This document shows, in pieces, positions 10,859 to 20,901 of a DNA stretch of 64,000 nt (position 1 is its first letter; each line of letters begins with the position of its first letter). The notes under the pieces are model-generated. The model ran no database searches, had not been told where the DNA came from, and saw only the letters and a list, made by a program, of their open reading frames with translations. The position numbers and the translations under genes are program-made. The stretch is from Lucinisca nassula (lineage: Eukaryota > Mollusca > Bivalvia > Lucinida > Lucinidae), in the NCBI GenBank assembly GCA_963580285.1, contig OY757021.1, forward strand, positions 94,413,221 to 94,477,220. Reading direction: 5' to 3'.

Positions 10859-11211
10859 AGTAGAACTTCGATGGCTCGAACAGCGATGGCTCGTTTACCA
10901 TGGATGTGTTGAACCCATTTTTGAGCCCCTAGCGAAATCCTCTACATAAGAAATAGTTGGGGATAAATAGGGAGATTTTAGTCTATAATCTTGCAAATGT
11001 ATGCTGTGTGTACTCATTAGAATCGCCTCGATGAGGCGATTCTAATGAGTACACATAGCATACATTTTAATTTTTGAACACCGATAAGATGTCTAAAAGT
11101 ATCTCGTTATGCCTCCTGACAGTAACCTCAGTACTACGCTGTGGCTCGAACTACCCGTCTCGAACATAGTTTCGAGGTCCCAAAGGTGTTCGAGCCATTG
11201 AAGTTCGACTG
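10859..11211. mobile_element. TA-type MITE T2 (353 bp)
   Basis: Terminal inverted repeats are CAGTAGAACTTCGATGGCTC and, reversed, CAGTCGAACTTCAATGGCTC. It is flanked by TA; neighbouring 89-bp units read AGACTTATAAGG uninterrupted, proving a TA duplication. The middle carries a near-perfect hairpin (about 11007-11065) with arms GTACTCATTAGAATCGCCTC, a hairpin type that recurs elsewhere in the window. Tc1/mariner-type by target and ends; no transposase. Confidence 0.88.
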
Positions 11212-11213
11212 TA

Positions 11214-13000
11214 TAAGGTTAAATTGGGCCAGAATGAGGCTGATCATTTGTTACACTGAGCCATAGTGGTCATCTAGATTACCTTTAGCTATTCTAAATC
11301 TGTTTCTGAACAGCTCCATCCAATTCAGGAGGAGATGAGGTTGGTGCAGAATGGACAGTGTAGATGCTATGACAGCAATCTTGGTCTTTATCTATGCCTA
11401 CCACCAAGCTTCGACTCAATCCAACTGTCCTTTCAAGTGCAGTTGTGGCTTGAGGATTTGAAAATGGATGCCATCTTGGATATCTGAATGGCTGCCCCTA
11501 ACTTCAATCAAATTTCGGCTCAATGCCACTTACCATTGGGAGATGTTGTTTGAAGATTTTGAAGATGGCCATAATTGCAAGATTGGATATCAGAACAGAA
11601 TGTTTTTTAATTTTTAACAAGTCTGAACCTCCTTGTTCAATTTGACTTAGCTTTCAGGAGCAGTTGTGGTTTGAAGATTTTCAAGATGGCCACATGATAG
11701 TGGTTATTTTGGATATTATAATGGAATGATTTTAGCAACTCTGAATCTCCATGTTGTCCTGATACCTCCCATCAAGTTTCAGCTCAATTCAACTTTTGGT
11801 TCGGGAAGTGATGCTGTTTAATTTTTAAAGAATTTCAAGATGGTCACCCTACAAGCTAATTCTGAATCTCATGTCTCCCATCAATTTTTTCAGATGGTGA
11901 CCATCTTTAATATTGGAACAGAACAATTTTAGTAATTCTGAAACTCCATGTTTCCTAAATAATAAATGTCGTCTTTAAAGTTTCAACTCGATCTTCAGTT
12001 CTGGAGCACATGTCATTTATAGAGGATCTTACATGAGTGTTCATGCATTATTGAATTTATTAAACGAGTTGAGGAAAAGGGATAAAATGCGAGGCTTTGC
12101 AGAGAATTTTATCCCTTTTCCTGAATGAGTTTAATAAATTCAATAATAAATGAGCACGAATGCAAGATTCTATTTATCATATGACATTTAAAACGCTTTT
12201 TATTCACGATTGTTTACAAAAATGTCAATATTCCACCGATAGTAAACGCGACGCCGTTAAGGACGTCGTATATGTAACGTTATGGGACGTATCTAGCTAA
12301 TTTGCATATTTAATCCACTAGTGGATTATCGAAAATATTACATGGCGTTATTACACTCTCAGGCGCGACGCCATATGATAAAACAATGTTCACCATGGTG
12401 GCCATCTTGGATATTGGCTAGGAATAATTTTAGCAATCTGACTGTCCATGTCACCCTGATGACTCCTGTCAAGATGCAGCTCAATTCAACTTTAGGTTTG
12501 GGAGGAGATCATGACATGTTGTTTGAAGAATTTCAAGATTCTGAATCTCCATGTCCCATCAATTTTTTTGCAGCTCAATTCCACTTTTGGTTCAGGAGAT
12601 ATCGTTTGATAAAATTCCAAGATGACTACTATGGCTACCATCTTGGATATCAGAATAGAAAGATTTCAGCAATTCTGAATTTCCATGTAGCCCTGATGCC
12701 TTCCAATAAGTTTCAGCTCATTTGACTTTCTGTTTGAGAGATGTTGTTTGAAGGATTTCAAAATGGCTGCATTGGCGGCAACCTTGGATCTAGAAACTAT
12801 TTTAGCAAATCTGAATCTCTGTGTCACCCCAATGCCTTCCATCAAGTTTCAGCTTCATCCGACCTCCGGTTCGAGAGGAGATGTTATTTAAAGAATTTCA
12901 AGATGGCTGCTATCTTGGACATGGGACATAAGGATTTAGCGTTTTGAATCTACATGTTGCCATAATGCTTCTCAACAAATATGAGCTCAATCAGACTTGT
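11214..13000 (+). repeat. ~150-bp interspersed tandem array (probable Helitron-like core)
   Basis: Units share CTGAATCTCCATG, CATCAAGTTTCAGCTCAATT and TTTGAAGAATTTCAAGATGGC. At least eight diverged copies run from about 11360 to 12990 with a foldback insertion at 12025-12390. Neither terminal hairpin is evident. Open frames of 134 and 68 codons here run across successive units and are not genes. Confidence 0.65.
12025..12390. mobile_element. Foldback insertion with large hairpin
   Basis: Arms ATTATTGAATTTATTAAAC (about 12049) and GTTTAATAAATTCAATAAT (about 12148), plus inner arms GGAAAAGGGATAAAAT/ATTTTATCCCTTTTCC, form a ~105-bp imperfect hairpin. Its loop starts with GCGAGGCTTTGC (12089-12100). 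A second hairpin with a different stem but nearly the same loop lies at 24322-24455. The 3' half (12160-12390) is unique and contains GCGACGCC repeats. Confidence 0.6.
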
Positions 13001-13150
13001 GGTTCTTGAGGAAATGTCAAAAATATGAAAAGTAAATGATGGGCAGACAATGACAAATGGGCAACAGACAAACAAGTGTAAACAAACAAAACAAAAACTT
13101 TTTCTAGTAAAATGATCACCTCCTCTCCCCAAAATAAAGTTTCTCATCAT

Positions 13151-13377
13151 ACTGTAATGATCCTAAGTATTGGGTCTGAGATAGGCCTAAGCAAACAGTG
13201 CAGACCCAGATCTGACCACTCCTGAAGATCAGACTAGTCTGATCAAGGTCTACACTGTTTGCTATTCCATCTGCACCTTTTTGGACTCACTGATGGATCA
13301 TGAAACAAATTTGTAAAAAATTAGGAGAATAATAGCAATTCCTCAAGGGGTCTGAATTTTTAGGATTTTTACAGTAT
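13151..13377 (-). mobile_element. Family F4 MITE, complete
   Basis: Ends are TACTGTAATGATCCTAA and TTAGGATTTTTACAGTA, inverted. It contains the core AGACCCAGATCTGACC...GATCAAGGTCTACACTG and TTTTTGGACTC. TA flanks fit a TA duplication. The other F4 copies are 14726-14917, 47516-47746 and the split copy at 202-295/4017-4138. Confidence 0.8.
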
Positions 13378-13531
13378 TTCAACTGGTGATTCAAATGAGT
13401 CAATTTCATAAAAACCATCAAATCTGTTTGGGTTCAAAAATACAGAATTTGATATGGAAGTGATCAAGAGCTCTTCACACGTGTCATAAGCTCCTTGAAG
13501 TGATAGATTTAATTACCAAAATGATGCTTAA

Positions 13532-13736
13532 CCCTTATCTTGCTGAATATTCATTTAAGCCACACCCATTTCTGTCTATCAACCAATCAAATTACTTGAT
13601 GCAATTTATTGCTACAAATTCATAAACCGAATGTAAAACAGTGTAGATCCAGATCAGATGGCTTCTTCAGAAGCCATCTGATCTGGATCTACACTGTTTC
13701 CAAATATAGGGGTTGTCGTGAACAGCATGATAAGAG
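13532..13736 (+). mobile_element. piggyBac-type MITE pB1 (205 bp)
   Basis: TTAA at 13528-13531 and 13737-13740; CCCTTATCTTGCTGAATATTC at the left and CAGCATGATAAGAG at the right. The central palindrome is GATGGCTTCTTCAGAAGCCATC. Exactly the family length. Confidence 0.85.
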
Positions 13737-13740
13737 TTAA

Positions 13741-14725
13741 GTTTTAGTCTGAGACTTTTTCACGCACTATCATGCTTTTATATACTAATATACTTGGATT
13801 GCTCGACAGTGCAACATGCCTTGAATGTCCTCACTGGGCATTATGTGAAGAAGAAAAGACTATATTATACTGTATAATATAATGCCATCAATACATCTTG
13901 AGAAAAAAATCTGGTTTTAAATTGGAAACAATCTGAATTTTACTCCAGTACTGCTTATTCCTATATTAACTTAATTGGTTTACTTGCTTTTATTGATAAA
14001 ATGTCACCAGCTGATATATGATTTTACAGAGCCATAGACATGAATCTTGACAGACCAAATATGAGTGGGTTGCCAGACATCAGATATTATATGGGCCCAG
14101 TCGAGCGATTTTGGTACTTATTGCCTATGCGAGCAGCGAAGGTTCAGGCGAGCCTGCGCATCCGCGCAGTCTCGCCAGAACCTTCGCTGCTCGCTCATAC
14201 AAGCAGTGAATCAAGAGGAACCTTCAGACAGAAAGCCCCTCTGAATGGCTCGGCATGCGCAGTTAAAATTTGTCATGACGGACTGCTCGAAGACACAAAT
14301 TCGCTTGGTGGGGCTCATATATGAAAGACAATGCAGCTTTTAGCTGAAACAGAATCAGAGCACTGACAGTACTGATGGGTGATGCCGGAATCACATTGGT
14401 ACTCCCAGTTGTCAAAAAAATGTAACTAAGGGTTCGCTCTGCTAGACAGACTAATGTGCCGAAAGTGCATGTTAATCATAAGGTCACTTACTGCTGTCGA
14501 TTCGAGCCTCATTCCACACCTCTTTAAGGTGAATGGACCATTCTTTACAATGAAATCAGCTTTTGTTGCTTCCTATTTGTTTCTTTTACACAAAGCACTT
14601 CTGAAACATAGGTCTACTCCGAAAAGAAGCAAGTAGGCCCCTAGAGAATAATCTTTCCTTTCAGAGTAGACCTCTCTTAACATTGGAAGCAAATCAACCC
14701 TCCATCACAGTGTACCTACCAAAAA
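13741..14725. other. Gene-free stretch with one strong hairpin
   Basis: A hairpin at 14129-14194 has 17-bp arms (GCGAGCAGCGAAGGTTC and its complement) plus an inner GGCGAG/CTCGCC pair and a GC-rich loop (TGCGCATCCGCGCA), unusual against the AT-rich surroundings. The 94-codon open frame at 14040-14324 is created by reading through this hairpin. The rest is unique sequence without visible signals. Confidence 0.5.
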
Positions 14726-14917
14726 GATCCTAAAAAGTCGGACACCTAATGGACTTGCCGTAATTCTCTTAAAATTGTAATAAAATGTTTCAGGATCGCG
14801 CAAGGAGTCCAAAAGGTGCAGACAGAATGGCAAAGAGTGTAGACCCTGATCAGACTGCTCCTTCTGCACTGTTTGCTTAGGCCTATCTGTCCCAATACTA
14901 GAATCATTACGGTATAT
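14726..14917 (+). mobile_element. Family F4 MITE
   Basis: It runs from GATCCTAAAAAGTCGG to AGAATCATTACGGTA, with GCAAGGAGTCCAAAAGGTGCAG at the site where the copy at 295/4017 was interrupted, so it serves as the uninterrupted reference for that insertion. The left TIR is eroded. Confidence 0.75.
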
Positions 14918-15404
14918 ATTACAGCTTGTATAATATTATACAAATCCAGTCCTTGTTTTCCAGAGATATTAGTCTTATTCATTAAATTCTGTCCCTAATG
15001 TTGATATAGCACTTTCAGATGATTAATGATCTTAGATCTGTTGGAATATTAGCATGGAATCTTGTCTTTTAAAAGTAATCACACTTCATAAATCTTGGAA
15101 AGCAAGTTAATGGACAGAAACATTATTGTTGCAAATAGAATTGCCACAACTAAAGATTGTCAGTCAGCTCTTCAATCATTTTGCAAGCTTTCTAAATTCA
15201 ACATCTGTTGGGATCTTTTGTTAAATCATTCAGTGGCTATAAAGGAATGTCATCTTTAAGATTTAAATTTTATGTTTTTTTTTTTTTTTTTGTTTTGTTT
15301 ATTTTTCTTTTCTGATAAGATGGCTCAGAGCTACACTGTTTGCCTAAGTCTCTGTACCAGGCTTTAGGGTTGTAAGGGATAACCTTTGTTGTTGTTTAAT
15401 TATT
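14918..15404. other. Gene-free AT-rich stretch
   Basis: Contains a run of T around 15276-15291 and a short segment (TCAGAGCTACACTGTTTGCC) reminiscent of MITE cores. Nothing else is supported. Confidence 0.4.
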
Positions 15405-15990
15405 AAACCCTCTTTTTCGAAGAAAAATTGGGTATATTATTTTCGTGCCAGAGTCCAGTAATCGTCATTCCGTCTGTGTCCATCACATTTCTTGTAAATG
15501 GATCTCGTCTGCAACCAGTTAAGTTACACTTTTGAAACTTTGCATGTGGATAGTACATGGGATGTAGATGGCACTGGGATACTTTTCGTGTGACCTTGGC
15601 CTCAACATGACCCCAAGGTCAAAGGTCAAAAAGTATGACTTTGCCATATCTTCTAAAGTATTGGAGTTACACTTCTTAAACTTGGGTTATTGGATGGTCC
15701 TTGGAATATAGAATAAATTGGGCTCATTTTGGTGTGTCTTCCAGCTCAACATGAACCCAAGGTCAAAGACCAATAAGTGTGACTTTATTGCCCTATGGTC
15801 ACAAAACTTGGTACACATATTGCTTAGGAACTGCAGATATGCATAAGGGTTTCCAAATTTTGATCTGAACCCCTTGAGTCATGGGGTGAGGTCAAAGATA
15901 AAAGTTTCTCTCGTGTACCAGTTCATGTATTATTGATGGTTTTGAAAGTTATTGTGCATCATCAGTGACCACTGCCTGTCATAGTCAGTT
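15405..15990 (+). mobile_element. Helitron-like element F, partial
   Basis: It begins AAACCCTCTTTTTCGAAGAAAAATTGGG, a terminal hairpin (CTTTTTCGAAGAAAAA). The interior has related segments with GGTCAAAGGTCAAAAAGTATG and GTTACACTTTTGAAACTTTGC / GTTACACTTCTTAAACTTGGG. The 3' terminal hairpin is not found. Assignment rests on the same hairpin-plus-array plan as the other families. Confidence 0.5.
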
Positions 15991-16745
15991 AAAGTTGTAC
16001 ATACATGTATGCGCAGTCTCGCCTCATAAATGCGCAGAAAAAAACAACAACAAAACATGAGGTCATTTAATTCCTGCAAAAGACCAAGGCATTCTTATCA
16101 TGTGCTGGTTAATGTAATAATCGATTGCCTTGAACGTTATTGTGCGACATTTGTGACTGCTGCTTTTTACACGTGTTAAGAGTTGTCTCTCTTAGTGTAA
16201 ACAACAATATGGCAGCTCCCGAAAACAATGGCAAATTGTTGCATTAATAGACATTTATTCAGCTGCAGATATATTATGCAACCATATTCTCGCTCTGAAA
16301 ATGAAACTTCCACATCGGTGACACCCCTACCAGCAACATGCAAAAAATGGTAACCATCTTGTCAAAATCTCCCAAAGAAAGGCAAAAAAGTACCCCTGTC
16401 TTATGGCCAAACGGTCTTATAGCCAGATCATTACAGTATAGGCCTGTCAGTGTCCGAATACTCAGGATCATTACGTCAGATGTTTCCCCTATTTAAGCTG
16501 ATAGACTGCAATTGTAATAAAAATCAAGCAGAAATCGGCACCAAATCAGCTGCCAAGAAATTCATTAGAATTTTCAATGAAGTCAATGTTTGACATTCTT
16601 AACACAATTTGATTATCAGAAAATTCATCTGGTTCTGAACTAAAGTTACTTGTAAAGTTTCCATGCTAAAAATTAATTTAGGGAGTCTACAAGGCAAGCA
16701 GTGTTCCTGAAGAATCAACTACAGATGTCAGGATTCCTCATATAA
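15991..16745. other. Gene-free stretch
   Basis: Unique sequence apart from an F4 scrap around 16430-16475 (CAGTATAGGCCTGTCAGTGTCC...CAGGATCATTACG). No exon-like open frame is evident. Confidence 0.4.
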
Positions 16746-17275
16746 ACCCATTTTGTAGACCCTACCCATGGGGGCTTGAAGAAATATATGGGCTGCATGA
16801 TGCTTACACGCAGAGCTGAAATCAACCCACACACGAGTACTGGTAAACAGCTTAGAGGATCTAAGCCTACCCAGGCAAAGCAGTGCGAGAGTCGGACCGT
16901 CCATGCTTATAAACCCTATTGGTTTCATTGGGCGGCAGGGCTTGAGATGTCATTTCATCTCAATGTCGGATAAAAGTCCCACAAAATTGGAAGCAACGTC
17001 TCCAAAATGACCTTTACAGTGTTGACGGAGATGTTAAACCTCAAATCAAACAAACAAAACCCGTTTTGTACCTGAGACCCAAAACGGGGTAGTTGGCAAA
17101 CAGTGCAGGCCCAGATCAGACGCCACAGAATGTGACATCTGATCAGGGCCTACACTGTTTGCTAAAAGTTAAGCCATTTTCCAAACAAATTTTGAAGAAA
17201 ACACAACCTGACACCCCTAAATTTCGAAATGGACTCCTGCCATAATTATATAATGAGGAAGATTCCATTTTGTTC
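16746..17275 (+). mobile_element. MITE pB2 interrupted by a SINE
   Basis: The MITE start ACCCATTTTGTA (16746-16757) is duplicated as ACCCGTTTTGTA (17059-17070) around the SINE. The rest of the MITE follows (CCTGAGACCCAAAACGGG, core AGATCAGACGCC...ATCTGATCAGG, GGAAGATTCCATTTTGT) to about 17275. The MITE 3' terminus is lost where HLE-G begins. Confidence 0.8.
16758..17058 (+). mobile_element. SINE S1, full length (~300 bp)
   Basis: The best complete copy in the window: head GGGGCTTGAAGAAATATATGG, middle CTTAGAGGATCTAAGCC and CCTATTGGTTTCATTGGG, conserved 3' block AAAAGTCCCACAAAATTGG, tail GTTAAACCTCAAATCAAAC then AAACAAAA. The target duplication is 12 bp. I see no clear tRNA A/B boxes in the head, so the promoter origin is unresolved. 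The 65-codon frames on both strands are echoes of this repeat, found in other copies too. Confidence 0.85.
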
Positions 17276-18681
17276 ATCCGAGCAAGATTGTTTAGCTATT
17301 TCTGTAGAAGGTCATCTAAGCATTATTCCTATGAAGTTTGAATGAAATTGGCCTGATGGTAGAGGAGTGGTCATTTCAAGATTTTTTTCTATTTTTAGCT
17401 CTGGTGGCCATCTTCTTTGTCACAGCGGAACGATTTAGCTATTTTGGTATGGAGTCATCTACGAATTATTCCTGTGAAGTTTGAATCAAACTGGCCCAAG
17501 GGTTTAGGAAAAAGTTCACATTTGACGCAAATTTACAATGTTTTTTCTACTTTTAGCTATGGTGGCCATTTTGCTCACCCAAGTGTTTTAGCTTTTTTGG
17601 TAGAAGGTCACCTAAGCAACATTCCCATGAAGTTTGAATGAAATTGGCCCATGTGCATAGGAGGAGTTACAGTGCAGAGGTGCAAAATTTCCGTCAAACT
17701 TACTCGCCCTTATCGTCTGAACTTTTCATTTAGGTGCTAAAAATGAAGAAAAAGTAAGGTAAGTTTTGAAATCCATACTCGCCCTGCCTTAAAACTTACT
17801 GGCAAATGCGAGTGGAATTTACTGTCGGTTCAAGTTTTTTTTCTATTTTCAGCTCTGGCCCCCATCTTATTCATCAGAGGGGAATGATTTTAGCTATTTT
17901 GGTAAGGAGTCACCTAGGCAACATTCCTGTGAAGTTTAAATCAAATTGGCCCAAGGGTTTAGGAGGAGTTCGCATTTGAAGCAAATTTACGATGTTTTTC
18001 TATTTTTAGCTCCGGCGGTCAGTTTGTTCAACAGAGCAGAATAATTTTAGCTATTTTGGTAGAGGGTCACCTAAATAACATTCCTATGAAGTTTGAATGA
18101 AATTGGCCCACGGGTTCAGAAGAGTTGTTGTTTAAAGATTTTTTTTTTATTTGTTGCACTGATGGCCATCTTGTTTGTCAGAGCAGAACTGTTTTAGCTA
18201 TTTTGGTAGGGAGTCACCTAGGCAACATTCCTGTGAAGTTTGAATCAAACTGGCCCAAGGGTTTAGGAGGAGTTCGCGTTTGAGGCAAATTTACGATGTT
18301 TTTCTATTTGTAGCTCTGGCGGCCAATTTGCTCATTGGAGTAGAACTGTTTTAGCTATTTTGGTAAAGGGTCACCTAAGCAAATTGTTTCTGTGAAGTTT
18401 AAATGAAAATGGCCCAAGGGTACAGTAGGAGTTGGCGATTAAAGATTTTTCTAGTTTTAGCTCTGGTGGCCATCTTGTTCTTCTGAGAGGAAGGATTTTA
18501 GCTATTTTGGTAGGGAGCCACCCAGGCAACATTCCTGTGAAGTTTGAATCAAATTGGCCCAAGGGTTTAGGAAGAGTTCTCATTTAAATCAAATTGTTGA
18601 CGACACACAATGCACAACGCACGACGGACATTCACTGATCACCATTCCTCACACTATGAGCACTTTGTGCTCAGGTGAGCT
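17276..18681 (+). mobile_element. Helitron-like element G: dimeric ~300-bp satellite
   Basis: Nine or so ~150-bp monomers alternate between types reading GAATGAAATTGGCCC (with GTAGAGGGTCACCTAA) and GAATCAAACTGGCCC (with GTAGGGAGTCACCTAGGC); GAAGTTTGAAT-type sites fall near 17334, 17477, 17630, 17932, 18088, 18236, 18394 and 18539. The 3' end is GACGACACACAATGC, hairpin GAGCACTTTGTGCTC and AGGTGAGCT. The 5' end is missing at the MITE junction. Short open frames across it are satellite echoes. Confidence 0.8.
17690..17826. mobile_element. Insertion within HLE-G satellite
   Basis: The monomer near 17630 is broken by ~137 bp of unrelated sequence (AAACTTACTCGCCCTTATCG through GCGAGTGGAATTTACTG) before the unit resumes at TTTTTTTCTATTTTCAGCTC. 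Internally, ACTTACTCGCC and ACTCGCCCTGCC recur, and TACTGGCAAATGCGAGT partly inverts them. Family unknown. Confidence 0.5.
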
Positions 18682-18683
18682 AA

Positions 18684-18833
18684 TAAGGGGTATCAGGCTT
18701 ATTTATTCATTTTTATTCTATTTTTGACGGAAAATTCTGTTAGCAAATTCGGTTAGCTTCTGCGGCATCTGATCTGGGCCTGCACTGTTTGCCAAGGTAC
18801 CCCTTTAGGGGTTTCCCCCACATGCAATTGGTA
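18684..18833 (+). mobile_element. MITE pB3, 3' part
   Basis: AAGGGGTATCAGGC, TTTTTGACGGAAAATTCTGTTAGC, half palindrome TGCGGCATCTGATCTGGGCC, and the end CATGCAATTGG match pB3 at 19833-20049. It begins at the 3' end of HLE-G, whose insertion or a later deletion removed the 5' part. Confidence 0.65.
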
Positions 18834-19010
18834 AGAGTGCATCACATTATACATTCCATATTTCAAGCTGTTCCTATCTGAATCAATACACAACAAAAAA
18901 GCCAGTAGATGCAAACTATTTTGAAACAAATTGTTTGTCATTATATCATCTCTCTGAGGCCCAGATGCTCGAAGCTAGCAACTTCGAACCAATTAACAGT
19001 GGCAATTTAA

Positions 19011-19202
19011 CCCTTTTTGTACCAAATGGAATCTTCCTATTCATATATAGCAAGAGTCCATTTCAAAATTTAGGGGTGTCAGGTTGTGTTTTCATCAAAA
19101 TCTATTTGGAAAATGACTGAACTTTTAGCAAACAGTGGAGGCCCTGATCAGACGCCGTGTTCTTTCCAACTACCCGTTTTAGGGTTTCCGGTACTAAATG
19201 GG
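19011..19202 (-). mobile_element. piggyBac-type MITE pB2 (192 bp)
   Basis: TTAA at 19007-19010 and 19203-19206; begins CCCTTTTTGTACCAAATGG and ends GGTACTAAATGGG. The right arm of the central palindrome is partly deleted (CAGACGCCGTGTTCTTTCC). Confidence 0.8.
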
Positions 19203-19248
19203 TTAAAAACCTCATATTTTTGCATGAAAACATGATAATGTACATGTA

Positions 19249-19426
19249 CAGTCCAACCTGTGTTAAGCAAGCTCCTAAGGGATAATGAAAATGTGCTTGC
19301 ATAAGACAGGTGCTTGCATAATACAGGTGAATTTTAATGCATTTGCCTTTTTTGGGAACTAAATGCCGACTTGCTTAAGACAGGTTGCTTGCTTAATAGA
19401 GGTGGCCACTAAGACAGGTCTGACTG
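19249..19426. mobile_element. TA-type MITE T3 (178 bp)
   Basis: Termini CAGTCCAACCTGT and, reversed, CAGTCAGACCTGT, bordered by TA on both sides. The interior repeats GCTTGCATAAGACAGGTG / GCTTGCTTAATAGAGGTGG. Tc1/mariner-type ends by target; no coding capacity. Confidence 0.75.
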
Positions 19427-19832
19427 TACCTGCTAGAGAAGTCAACAGAACAAACAAGGATCCTTTTTGCTTCTTCTGCTGTCATGAGGATAATAGACCT
19501 GTGTGACAAGTTGGCCCCAGAACTGGATTTTTTTTCTGGAGATACTTTTTGGGTTGATTATTTGTCAACTAAGCATAGAGGCTCTTCATAGCTAAAGTCC
19601 ATGTGACTATCACAGATTTGTAGGAAATCCAGGTAACAATGATTTATAGAAATTAGACAAGATAATTTTTATCACTATGAGGTCATTGTGTTGTGTAATA
19701 GGGTTATCTATAGAATCTCGACTGGAATCATGGGTTGGGCTTGGCAAACAGTGTAGACGCAGATCAGCTGTTGTGTCTGACCAGGGTCTGCACTGTTAGC
19801 TTACAGATCTAAGGGATTTCAACAAAGGTTAA
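19427..19832. other. Gene-free stretch with a MITE-core palindrome
   Basis: Only feature seen: GCAAACAGTGTAGACGCAGATCAG...TGACCAGGGTCTGCACTG at 19744-19803, the same palindromic core used by the F4 and pB families but without their ends. Confidence 0.45.
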
Positions 19833-20049
19833 CCCATTGTATACTAGTGGACTCTTCCATTGCTATATGTTGGACAAGTCCATTTGTCACATGAGGGGTG
19901 TGATCAGGCCTATTTTCATTCCAATTTTGACAGAAAATTCTGTTAGCAAACAGCGCAGGCCCTGATCAGACGCCGCATTCTGCGGCGTCTGATCTGGGCT
20001 TGCACTGTTTACCAAGGTACCTCTTTAGCGGTGTCCTGCATGCAATGGG
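19833..20049 (+). mobile_element. piggyBac-type MITE pB3 (217 bp), complete
   Basis: TTAA at 19829-19832 and 20050-20053; CCCATTGTATACTAGTGGAC at the left and CATGCAATGGG at the right. The centre is a perfect palindrome CAGACGCCGCATTCTGCGGCGTCTG. It differs from pB1 and pB2 outside the palindrome. Confidence 0.85.
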
Positions 20050-20108
20050 TTAAATATGTTTCAAAAAGAAGAAATAGGCGTAATTTTTAACACAACAACC
20101 ACTACCTT

Positions 20109-20178
20109 TACAAACAGTGCAGTACCAGATCAGATTTGGCTTCTGAAAATCTGATCAGCATCTACTCTGTTTGTAAAG
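20109..20178. repeat. MITE-core palindrome
   Basis: Imperfect inverted repeat TTTACAAACAGTGCAG...CTACTCTGTTTGTAAAG around CAGATCAGATTTGGC/AAAATCTGATCAG. No TTAA or TA boundaries are found. Confidence 0.55.
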
Positions 20179-20328
20179 TTGTTGAAATTATTTATCTGAT
20201 TGGTTCAAAGTGAAAAATGTGTTCCAAGTCTTCATTCAGGAGATTTTTTCCAGCGTTCACTCAGCGACAATCATCCCACCAGTGCTGTCAGTGCTTTGAT
20301 TCAGATTTCTGTGACAAACATACATTCT

Positions 20329-20575
20329 GGGTGCTCATTGGGACCATCTCAATGAGAGAGAGAGAGATGGTTCTAATGAATACTCACACTGTAAAAATCC
20401 TAAAACTTTAGACACCTGGAAAACTTCCTGTAGCTCTCCTAAAATTTTACATATTTGTTTTCATTGAAAAAAATTGTAGACAGAATGGAAACAGTGTAGA
20501 CCCAGATCAGAATGCTCCTTAAGGAGCAGCCTGATCTGGGCCTCCATTCTTTGCTTAGACCTGTAAATTTTGGAG
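20329..20575 (+). mobile_element. ACTCATT hairpin next to an F4 MITE copy
   Basis: At 20329-20388 GTGCTCATTGGGACCATCTC pairs with GATGGTTCTAATGAATACTCAC around a GAGAGAGAGA loop. From 20393 a diverged F4 MITE follows (GTAAAAATCCTAAAACTTTAG ... GACCCAGATCAGAATGCTCC / GGAGCAGCCTGATCTGGG), fading after 20570. Confidence 0.6.
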
Positions 20576-20901
20576 ACAATTTGCATGAGATGTCAAGTCA
20601 GTGTTTTCTAGAAATAAAAAGAAAAACTACTGAATTTAAAGGTGAAGACCACTATAAAAACACAAGTGAGGATATTGAACTAGAAAAAGTGTCCATAGGA
20701 CACGGATGCCCCCGCCAAATGCCATTCATGAAACAGTTTACTATATGGAACTAAATCAAGGGCATATAATTCAAAAACCAAAAATGCAAGAGTTGTCTTC
20801 CTTGTTCATGACACATCATCTCAGTGTGATGAATGCACCTGTGAAGTTTCATGAATATATTCCATACGGTTTAGGAGTTATGGCCCGGACACGGTTTACT
20901 A

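Noticed and set aside
12321..12725. 134-codon open frame
   Set aside because: It begins in the foldback insertion and continues through several ~150-bp satellite units; peptide pieces repeat with the unit.
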